A stretch of 64,000 bases of DNA from Euwallacea fornicatus. Lineage: Eukaryota > Arthropoda > Insecta > Coleoptera > Curculionidae. The notes under the pieces were generated by a model. That model searched no databases, had not been told where the DNA came from, and worked only from the letters and a program-made list of their open reading frames with translations. Both the position numbers and the translations under genes were made by a program. Positions 26,801 to 38,800 of the stretch are shown piece by piece. How positions within the stretch are numbered: the stretch's first letter is position 1; each line of letters opens with the position of its first letter. The DNA lies in NCBI RefSeq assembly GCF_040115645.1, contig NC_089564.1:1240001-1304000 (forward strand), read 5' to 3'.

Positions 26801-29800
26801 ATCCGAGGAACGAAGGTGCCTGTATAATTTTCCAAAGGTGTTAGTGTCCAGTAATTATGACCATACGAGGAATAGCACTCTTCGATTAAGACACTGAGGT
26901 ACCGAGAGAAGTGATTAACGACTAGGTGGTACCAATTTTCAAACCACGGTAAGTACCATGTTTTTTTTGCATAATATGAATTAATTGAAAACAAATTATG
27001 ATTAAAAATATTTAGTGAATAACAATGAAAGAAGATGATCCATTCATGGAAATGCATGCAGTTCATCACAATAATTGACTACAAAATGGCAATTACCCGG
27101 TTAAATATCATGTAACGGCGAAAATAACAAAATTACAGTTAATATGCGGTTAGTCGTATCTTTCCAGGTACTCCATCTGAGTGATTTCTAAAAGAAAATG
27201 GGGAATTAGATAATTTAAACTATACCGAGTGTTTCATAATAGTATGTCGAAAAATCTGGTGGATGATTTAAAGAAAAAAGTTCATATAAACGTGGGTCCG
27301 TTTATACTTCCCATCTGAAATACAGGGTGATCAAAAATGATTATTTTAGAAATATTTTTCTAACGCATCCGAGCAAAACCGGAGACGTAAAATAGGCGTT
27401 GGGACCCATCGTTTAAGGGAAAAACAATGTTTTGAATTGCACCAGCGGCGTCCCCATTTATGTAACCCTGAACATTTTAAATGAAAGAAGATATGATGTG
27501 CCATTGATTAAAAAAAATATATATATCATTTTTTTGCATGTTCCATATTTATGTTAAAAAAAGGTTTCTTGGATATTTTTCGTTTAAAATGTTCAGGGTT
27601 ACATGAACGGAGACGCCACTGGTCGGATTAAAAACAAGCTTTTTCCCTTAACAAAAAATGTGTCTGGACATCCATTTTACCTTCCCCAATTTGCATGAAA
27701 ATATTTAATGGCTGATGGCGGGCTTGCTAGGAAGAAATCAAAGAAGTGCCACCCTGCAGTTGAGACAGGAGGCGAAAACGGTCCCTTGTTGTGAACTTTT
27801 TTCTTAAAATCGTCCAGCAATTCACCCCATAGATTTTCTACACACTATTCGGAAACACTCTGCATGCAAAAAGTCACTTGTTGTGTAATTAGGCCTCCTA
27901 TGTCGCTGATCGGCCAGCGTCAGCTCTTGCAAGGGGAATGGAATTCATAATGTTACTCTTATTGAGCACTTGTGTATCAAAAAAATTATTATTTTAATGT
28001 TGTAGTCAGAAGTCAACGCACGCGACTAATTTACAAACAAAGAAATGGCGAGACACCGAAGAGTTGTCTTCTTCAGTCGGGTAGTCTGACACAATGTGAA
28101 CTGAAACCGTACAAAGAAATATTTATTATTTAAACAGTTATGAGAAACAGGTATTTCAAATAAACCGTATAAGTATATATTATGACTTTACCTCTTCTGG
28201 ACGTCAGTTCGACGATGATTTTCATGCGAGTGTCCACAACAGTCGCATTGACCTGGTGCGTAGTGTTTGCTAAGGTTTATGAGCGATGTGATCTGGTACG
28301 CGAACTGCGAAATTTTGATATACCAAATGACGAGATACCCACGTGGGTATGTATTGTGCAACACGAGTCCAACTATAACACCTCTGCTATGAACCCCGCA
28401 AGTGGTGACCACGGGTTGTTTCAAATATCGCAGATATATTGGTTAGTATACCCTGAGTTAGACTTCTCATCTGTCTGGTACCGTCTCTCCTAGTTGTTCC
28501 ATAACTGATCTGTCCATGGGATGTTATGAATTGGGTATTACATGGGGCGGGAAACAACCATCGATTCAATCAGGCTGATAAACAGACCGTGTCTTATGCC
28601 AAGAAACATTACATAACAAACATGTTTTTTTATTTTATTTTTATTTTTTTTATTTTCTTAATGAGACGGAGCGCAAAAATGGCCCAAACTCAAATTTTTA
28701 TTTTTGAACAAAAAGGACTTTGGTTTTTATTACCTCTGAAATAAGTTTTAGGCCGCTAATGCGCAATGAAAGAGAGATTTGTTCGGTGCTGTTTCATAGT
28801 CACCACTCAATGTACTAAACTTTGTGAGTTGAGCCGTTCCTGCGCTCAACGCCTCATATGTAAATTTCGTAACTAATAGTCATTAATGGCGATTCGGATC
28901 TGCAAGCTCATTTCTAACCTTATTTCGTGTAAAGCCTTTTGCCTGTGAAGTATTGATGATTAGAATCTTCAACAATGAAGTGGGTGTTTCCGAAGGTCGT
29001 CCGCGTTTAAATTCGAGAGACTCAATAAGAGATTTAATTACCTAATGCAGTAGATAAGGCAGAATATGTTTTATTCATATATGAAAATCTGGCGTTTCCT
29101 GCGAAGGGCGCACGATTGACGGAAGAAGGGCAGTGGAACTTTCCTAACTCGAATTTTGAAGGTTCGGAGGGTTAAAATCAATTCAGGGTGCATCAGAATC
29201 GTGCAGCCGACTGCTTACTGTAAGTTCTTGGGACCGAAACAAGAAATAAAGTCGATATAGACAAACGTTTAATTTTCCTTTAGTTTCCACACACAGGGTG
29301 TTAAAGTTTTTATTTTTTAACATCCAAATTGATTAAAATTTTTTAGTTAAAGAGGTGGAGTTTAGCATGTCGGTAAGTATTATTAAAAAAATATTAGGTT
29401 TAATTACTCTCCAGAGGCAAGGATATCGGTGTCGAGTGTCCTTTTTTGTTATAAAAATTTATAACATTCAATAAAATATTTTCTGTCAAGTGGTCCATTA
29501 CACGCGCCAATGTGTTCGGCAAATTTTTTGCCTTTTATTAGTTTGTTATATTTCAAGTAGTTTAGTCATAAAAACAAATGTAAAAGTTAACAAAACTTAT
29601 TTGTTAAGTGCATTTTTACAATTCAAATAAAAAAAAAATAATTTTTTTCATTTTATAAACTCTTGAAATATTTAACACAAAATTTGGGAGCAAGTATCGA
29701 CAGGTATAAAATCAAAACCTCCTAACCTTTGTAAATCAGCTAGGGGGGGAGGTAAGTGCGCCACTGTTTCGAGTTTACAATCATAAATCTTAATAAATCT

Positions 29801-32800
29801 TTATAAATTTTAACGTTTTCTTTTATGACTGAACTGCTTGCAATACAACAAACCAAGAAGAGACGAGACATTTGCTAAACCTATTGGCACATGCGATGGA
29901 CTACCTTAAATGACGTGTTAAACTGAGTGTTGCGAATTTTTATAACTAAAAAGGACACATGACACCCACGTCCCTGCCTATGGCCTAATGGCTAGAGCTG
30001 ACAATTTTTCGAATTATATCTACCAATATGCCGAATTCACGTACGAAATTTAGTTAAGAAGCTTTAAGGCATTTGGAAGTTAAGAAATAAAGCTTTTTTC
30101 CAAACTTCGTGTCTCGGAACTAAAGGCCAATTAGACATCTGCTTTATAAAAATTTTTTTTTCTTATTTCGGTCACAGGAACATACAGCCATTTCGCATTT
30201 CTTGGGAGCCATCTTCCAAAGATTGTAGCTCCCTTAAGAGGCTTTTGCGGATCCATATTTACGCCAACTTTTGTTTATATTTTCGAATGTAAAATCAGTC
30301 CTTGGAACACGTCCCCTTATTTCATTCACACCCTATATTATTTCGGAAATGTGTCCCGCATTTCCAAATATTTTCGAAAATTGAAAGAAGCTGAGCTGAA
30401 ATCTCAAGAGGTCATACAAGTGAAGAAATTTCCGGAAATGACTATAAACGCGAGTGAACAGTAGATTTAACGGTATTCTTTGTTTAACACATTGTTCGTA
30501 TAAAGGAAAAATTCTTCCTTGGCGAGAAATCCATCCGCCGAAAAAGTGAAAATTTCTGGAAAATCGTTGAAAATTGTGAAAATTCTATTAAAACTAAGAA
30601 GGGCACGTTTTAGCTACATGATCATCGCCCTAAAAGAACCCGCAAAAGATGGCTTATGTGGACCATTATTATTTCTTATATCTTGTTAATTCAATTTAAT
30701 TTTCTCATTTTCTCTGCTTTGTTTTTACACAAATAGTCTGATTTAGTCGCTAATGAAAAGGAGCATCAGTCAAACTGAAAATCTATTCCTGACTTACGCA
30801 GGTACGGTCATAAACAGACAATACCGCTTATTACCAAACGAAATTGGCATTTAATGCTTAAATTGTGTCGAGGTTATCTGCCATACTTCTATTGGAACCT
30901 ACTTAAATATAGATATACTTGAGATATTATGACTATGACTATAACCATGAGACACAACATGTTTACCCGATGCTTATTTATTTCCTATTATTAATACCCA
31001 TTACCAGACACAACAATGCTATTTTTATTGCTACTAAAAAATTCATGTTATTTTGATGAATAATTGAATCTTTCAAGAAGATGAATGGGGCTTATGGAAT
31101 TCAAGTTCAGGTTGGGTTCATTCCCGAGGAGACCCATGCTTTCAATGTAATTTTACTAACATTTCAAGATTACCAATCAGGATTCTCGACTCAACGATGA
31201 AAAATTCGATAAACTTGACTATTATTATCACAATCAAATCGAAGACTGCAGTTTTTCCTATGGAAACTTTCTTCGTTTAAAATCGACTGTGTTTTTGGTG
31301 GGACAGGTCCGCTGCTATCGATGTATCATATCACTGTTGATGCTACCAAGATTTGAAAATTTATTTACTGAATTAAAACTGCAATTCACGATAAATAATC
31401 AGAAAAAACAGTCATTTGAGCAATTGATATAAAATCAATAATTTTGGGCTTTTGGCCTGAATGATGAAATTGTTTAATAAATTGCACACTTAGCGGCTAC
31501 GACTAAAGTAGGTACATAAAAAAATCCCAGATTAATCACGATTTGGGAATGAAGCCTTACTTAATTACGGATTTGTCCCCCATTGACGTGTCAATTTACC
31601 GGACAAGTTATTATCGCGCTTCGCGCCACTACCCCTACATTATCGACCTATTATTAATTCATTTTTTTAATATGCAGTAATTTCGCTTTAAATTTACATA
31701 ATAATTGTTTTATTCACAAGTGAAATAGGTAAGGTCAAACATATCCGTTGATTATTAACGAGTGCTTATTAATCTATCAATCGATAAGAAAATAATGTAT
31801 TCAAATGTCATGCAATTCAAACAAACCCGTTGTATTAATAATTCCAGTGCTTAATCGAACTGTGCATTAAAATACTCGTAGTTTCATTATTCGTAATTAC
31901 AACAAGTATAATTCCAACTTAGATAGCTATCGAATTTTATGCTCGGTTGGAGCTGGCTTGAATGGAAATTTTTGGAGCTTTTGGTTATTTCCCCAACCTC
32001 CCCTCTCTCCGCCTCCCCCTGATTTGTTTCCAGTTACTTTCGGCTTTCCTGCGACGCACATAAAAAAGGAGTTGCATACAGGCACCGTCGATGATAATCG
32101 TACAGAGCCCTATAAATTGGCCCCACCTTTGATTTCAATTTTTTTCGTTTCTTCATTTAAAACTCTATACCGAGTGCATTTTTAAATACTTGCCACCCCC
32201 AGATCTTTACAACTGTAAACTAGAGGTAGAAGGGTTGAGGCACATCGACCGTACAATAAGGGAAAAAAAGACCCTTTGCCTTGGAAACTCAACGAGATAC
32301 AATCAAGCCTGTTGTGTCATCTTAGAGATCTCGTCGAGCTGATTAATTTGAGTCGTTGTTGAAGAAATTTGTAGTTTATTTGCCGAAGTTATCGAGCTTC
32401 GAACTTTGGAAAGTCACAAAAGTTGTGTGTTTGCGCACACAAATGGCTCCTTTCATGGAAAGCTCACCAAGATGTAATCAAGCCTTATTAGTCATCTTGG
32501 AGAGCTGGTCGAGCTGAGTTGTTTGAGTCATTTTTGAAGAAATTTGGAGTTCATTAAAAAAAAGTCTCAGCTTCGATCAACAATATCATAGAGGTGGCGA
32601 CTCCTTTGTTCCTTTAAATAGGAAACCTGAGGCAAGTGGCACATAATTTCAAAGGTCTTTAATTTTTAATTAAAATAAAAAAAAAACTTTAATAAAAAAA
32701 AATCTATTCAACCGCGCCGATATTTTCGTTTTTTATTAAAATTTTTTCGTAATTGTCAGTTTTTTAAAAAACGTTCGAAATGCAGTTCACGATTCTCTAC

Positions 32801-35800
32801 GCAAGAATACAAACGGCCTCCAAGCTCTCGCACTTCTTCAAACATTTTATCAAATGTTTGGACAAGTTTCTAAAATTCTTCAATGTGATACTTGGAGAAC
32901 CTCTACATAAACCGCGTAAATCATATTTTTAAGATATCCTCAAAGGAAGAAGTCGAGAGGTGTAAGATCGGGAGATCTAGCTGGCCCTTCGGTGGTATCT
33001 CCTTTGCCAATTAATTTATCAGGAAATTGTCAACGAACCGAGGAATCAGTAAAACATAATTTGGAGATGCACCATTTTGTTGGAAATATCACGCATCTCC
33101 GTCCAACATTGGGTGTCCGTCCTTGTCCGTTCTCCTTTTGATAATTTCACCTATTTTTCCAACTAAATTTGGATTATATAAACAACATTTTGACCCGATT
33201 GTTTAGAGAGTTTGAAGAGCTTTAAAATGATGTGTCACTTGACTCCTGCGTCCTATTCAAGAAAGGACGGAGGCGTTGCGAACCCTCCGATATTTTCGAT
33301 CGGGGGTGCGATCTTTTACCATTGTCGGTATTCCCCTTCACTCAAAATTCAACGTGTCTCAGCGTCTTTAACTTTAGTTTGCATCTCTAGAAATCTGTGA
33401 GGTGACAAGTTCTTGAAAACACACCCGGTATAATCGTTCTACTGCTATCACTCAACTAAAGAGTGAATCATCAATATTTAGATATCCGAGCCATAAATCT
33501 TTGAAAAAATTCTTCGCATTTATTAAAGAAGGTCCCCCATAACGGGTCGGGCACCAACCTTCCATTGAAGAAGAAAAACTAATAGAAACTTAATTGATTA
33601 GGTTCTGACTTCAAAAATTAAAATCTTAAATACACAAAATAGTGAATATAACAATTTCATTTACAAAATCACCGCTTTGTTCCAGGTGTTCTCCACCAGG
33701 CGATGGTTATGGTTGCAACTCGGCCTGCTCCGAATTCCGGGATGACGATATCAGCGATGATCTTCAGTGCGTACGCAGAATCTACAACGAACATAAAAGA
33801 ATATCCGGAAATGGCTTCAATGCCTGGACCGTATACCCTCTGTACTGCAAAGACGACTTATCCAGATATATGAGTAATTGTTCTGAACCAGACGTTCCGT
33901 CACAAAACAGCACTGAAAATGAAATTTCCAACGAGCAAGATCTGGACGAGTATGGCTACCATTTTCCCGCGTTGCCAAGTTTCCCGAAGGAGCAGAAAGA
34001 AGAAAGTGACGATGAACAGGTTTTTCCACAGCTTCCTTCCAACAAGTATTCCATCAACGATTCGATTCAAGTAAAAGACGAAAAGGTCACGGACTTGCTT
34101 GGTAGCTCGCAGTCGTTGATAAAGGATGAAGAGCAAATGCTACCTTACTCAAAAATATCTATCCATCATTCAGTTCCGGTTACAGTAACGCGTCACGTTA
34201 TATTTGAGAAGCTGCCGTATTCAAAGCAATCTATTCACCACTTCACTGCCGTGACCAATGAAAAAGTGCAGAAGGACACAAAAATTGAAGACATTCCATC
34301 AACTAATACTGATCACGTGAACACAGAAATCACTGATGAAAGGAAGGAAGCAGAACCCGTTAGATTTGGTACTAACTCAACTGTCCCTTTCGATGTTGGT
34401 AGAGGCCTTGAACCAAGTGAAATTTCTTCAAAAACTTCACAAGCAGCATTAGAATTAGAAAATTTAAACGATAATTCGAAGAAGTTGCTAGGAGAAATAT
34501 CCGAAGCCTCTGCAAATCTCCATGAAGGATCAGCTACAGGTTTTAAAAAGCAGCCAATTGTCAGCAGCACCAATCTAAAAATATCATATAACTCAAAAAC
34601 TCTTCGACCACTCGAGCCCACTATGCTGCCATCAAACATACAACGCAGAATGTTGAATTTAACCCAATTTACTGAGACTTCTTACATGAAAAACGCAACC
34701 ACTAATAATCGGAACTTTCTCACCTCAACTTTCTCACCTCCTTCTACCGCCAGGGATTTTACGTCCACAATGAATCCCAACGCCAAACAACTGACCTTCG
34801 CTCCAGACTCTTTCTTCAGTTGGCTCTTCAACAGTCAAACCCTCCCTCCCATCGTTCCACCTGTGAGACCCTCCAGGCCTCCGGGTGAACGACCTGGAAA
34901 TTCCAATCGTCCAACTATCTTTAAACCTGTGGGCGAGGGGAATCCTGGACGGCCACGTCCTACAATCTCACGCCCAGTTCGTCCAGACATTATACCGGAA
35001 CAGACTAACACCACAACTAGGAGGCCTTTGAGGCCTAACAATTTGAACCGACCATTTCCTCATAGAAGGCCTTTCTACAGACCTTCGAGTGTCTCAGAGT
35101 TGGTTGGGACTACAACGACAGTTCGTTCTGTTGCCATGTTAAATGGGGGTGTTACCGCTAATAATCTAGGGAGGAACGGCGGGCTTGAGGCGGAGAAAGG
35201 GGTGGAAATTAAGTTGAATGATAATGTTGTGTTTTTACGAACTAAGTATGGTTACAGCCTAGTTAGGACTAGCGTGTAGTTCCTTTTAGATTTAAAGTTT
35301 CTTTCCTATTAAAGACTGATTTTCTATGCTATGTTAAGCCGTAATGTGTATACGGCTCTGTTTCTTCCCCCTTTTTCCCCTGAAAACGGCTCCCGCGGGG
35401 ACTTTCACTCTCGCCCTTCCTATGTGAAGGACGCTGCTACAGCAAATTAAAGGACAAAGCAGCTTATACAAGCGTCACCAGTTCAAGTGGCAACAAGTGA
35501 ACCGCACAAGGTTTAACGTGTCGCCGACGAAAACCAACCAAGTGGGCCGCCAGACTGACGGTTGAAGTGGGCGGAGTTAATTCAGTGCCTAGATATCTCA
35601 CTGTCTCACAATTTTTACTGATATAAGTTCTACTGACGGATTTTTTCTTCGTTTATGTACATTACTGCATTTTACTTTTATATTGTTAAAACTTTCTATC
35701 ACCGCGAATGTGGCGATATCAACACTAATCTAAACATCAAAGCTGAGATGCCGGCCAGACTAACTCCGCCCACTTCGTTGGTCTTTGTCGGAGGCATTTA

Positions 35801-38800
35801 AACCCTGTACGGTCCTTCTCCGACTTGCAAAACCACTGTACTTCCACTTGAACTGATGATACTTGCATCTGGTCAGTTGAGTACCGAACATGACCAAGCG
35901 ACTAACGCCAAACATGTCCAAAAACGAAATGTAAAAATGACACGACCTTTCTACAACATTGTAGCAAAACGAACGAAAAACTTTTATTATCGAGAATTTT
36001 TCAAAATGCGTCACATTGGTACCGTCCGAGTAACGAACTGTTCCAGTCGTACTTCAAGTATCTGCCGCCTGGTACTACATTTTGAGTTCGAGTGTCTTTT
36101 AACTAAGCTGCATATGCGACCTAAAGTAAGAAGACTTTTTGAAGCAAAATTAATAAATTAACAACCGAACTAGCTAATTATGATATTGATCTGTACGTTC
36201 AGTAAAGTTTTGAAATCGCCATTTCTTTGCTTGTACCTCTGATAGGGGGCGTGGAGGAGCCTGTGGAACTCAGTTTCTTTCTGGATCAGCTTTTGTAATA
36301 TCTGATAAGTGATGCTAGTTTTATCAAATAATTTTTATATATTTGAGATATATATTCGATATTGTCCGCTTTAAATTGGTTTGATTTTAACTGAACCTGC
36401 CCAAATCCGCTGCCATCTTCCCCATATTGTCCTGGTCATTTTTATTGCGATTTATTAAATTATCTGCCGTTTTTTACGTGAATCATCCAATTGCACAACC
36501 TCAGAATCAAGAGGATTATCATTGTTTCATGAACTATTTTATCTCTTATTTAGGTAGTCCAGTTTTGGTCTCCTTTCCTCATTTATTACACGCAGATTTG
36601 CGATATGTCAGCAGCGTGGAAGGACTGAATCCCGATAGTTCCAAACATGAGATGTTTGTTACTTTAGAACCGGTAAGTGTAATAGAGGTTTCCCCCAAAA
36701 CCAAAAGTCTGTATTGATGTTTTTGCTGTTGGTCCTTTATGTGTCGGTAGGTCGAAAAGTTTTCGATCTAACAAAGACAGAAGAAATTTTTTCGATTTTT
36801 GTTGCGCACTTTTCTTTCATATTGAAGTCGGAAACTTTTCAGACCACCCACGTATGGTGATTTTTTCATAAATCAGTTGTAATTTCTCCGATTTCAGTGC
36901 AAAACTGCAAAGCCACAAATTTCTTTTTCCTACCCCTCCTAAACATAATGTCGTACTACAAGTGAAAATTCAACAAAAAGACGTTTTCGCCGTTATTATA
37001 GAGAAAATCCACTTTATCGCCCCCTACTGAGGGGCAGCGAGACCCTTTAAGTCTCCAAGGTGCCCATCGTCCTTTTAGAAACAATTCTAGAACGTACAAA
37101 AAGTTCTTTCAGCTTGGGATGGCTTTTGTCTTGGGGCAACACCGGCGGTCACACGGGCGTCTTGCTTAACAAGGTCCTCCTTCGCCTCATCTTCGACCTT
37201 GCGCGTTCTGAACTTCCTTAGTACTTTTGGGATGAGCCGAAAAGTGATGTTCAAATTCGATGATGGGGACGATGTTTCGCCCGATTTCTTGGTGTTTATA
37301 TGGCGGTATGTTACTTCCTTAACGAAGGAAGCTCCTGGCTCTTGAAAGTTTGCTTTTGGGAAATTTTTAGTAAATAATTGGCCAGTGGGCTTACTAGATA
37401 GATCAAACATAAAGTAAATTTTAGGCTCGTTTTAACTCGGAAGGGGACAATATGATCATTGTCTGATCAACTCCGTTCACCAAGTACACCAACTCCCTAA
37501 CTAGGCCTATTAAGTGTCTTCTGAGTATTCAGAAGAGATGTAATTTTTTTAATTGAGAGAATTCTTTAATTTTATTCCCCGCATAAGCTTATATTACGAG
37601 TTTGCGCAAATAACAGATAATGTGCTTATTATGTTGCTTAATAAGCCGATTGTAGTAATAATTTAAGGTTTTCTGATTTTCATCAAGATGGATCGATTTT
37701 TTCTCGCTTATTGGATTATTAATTAAATGATGGAGTTAGCATAATAACTCGACGCACCCAGATCATCTTTGTCCGATGTCTATCTCAAATTTGAAAAAAA
37801 TTATAATGTGAAACAACAATCCGAAATAAGTTTTATAAACAGATTACAATTCGCAACAGAAGGTTCATTCTGTGTCTAATATTCCTAACCATCATCAGTA
37901 TACTCGCATGCCGCCCGATGGTCTACACATAAAATAACACTTTCATTCATAACTAGGTGTGTGAGATAAAATAAACATGAACCTGTACGTGCACATTTAT
38001 GTGAAGAATCTGTAACTCACTTGTGTACACGTCCGATTATTTCTTCTTGAATTTCAGGTCAGCGGAACTCCCCTCAAGTTGGCAAAAAAGATACAATTCA
38101 ATACGATTTTGAGGCCCATTGAAGGCATTACAAGCCTCCAAAGTGTAGTTCACTCTTTGGTCCCGCTATTCTGGATAGAAGAGGTAGGTCGGTGCGCACC
38201 TCCCTACAGAAGGTATAAAAGATGTCACTGATGTTTTTCCCTAGAATAGAAAAATATGTCGAATAAAATCCTTAATAAAGGCTGAGTACGTTTCGAAATT
38301 CTATTATATTGCATCCTCAGGGCACGATTAGTGTTGGAACTCGTCCAAGATTTCAATTCTACCTCATCGTATTGAATTCTCATATCATACGCAAAGCCCA
38401 CATTTCGTATGCCGGTCAATCTTGAAACTTCCAGAATATTAATTTGTTAAGAAATTTGATCACACACATCCGATGTTATGTAGACACTGAAGCACATCTT
38501 TGGGATCAGGCTCAAGATATGTCAGTGAAAGTGCTTAATCATGACTGCGGACGTTCCTCAATGTTATCCTTGCATCTTCAGAGCACGATTTAATGTAGAT
38601 GTTATGGGAACGTTTCAGATTTGCCTCTGAACTCGTTGAAAGTTTTACAAAATTCAAAGAAAACATCAATTTCTACATGATATCACATCTAAGCAATTCA
38701 AACATAAATTCATCGTTCCGAGATTAACTGGACCAGCAGGTAACTTAAACGTGGGCTCTGTGCAAGAAATGCCGATTTCGAATGGGGAGGATACGCAGGT

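Noticed and set aside
26728..27069. 113-residue minus-strand open frame
   Set aside because: No recognisable similarity, AT-driven composition in the first half, and no convincing splice or promoter context.
33642..33685. Use of the ATG at 33642 as the start of a separate 545-residue protein
   Set aside because: An acceptor at 33684-33685 joins in phase to the lysozyme first exon and completes the Trp and the eight-Cys pattern, so the ATG is in the intron.
34835..35041. Gly/Val-rich minus-strand open frame
   Set aside because: Antisense shadow of the Pro/Arg-rich tail of the lysozyme.
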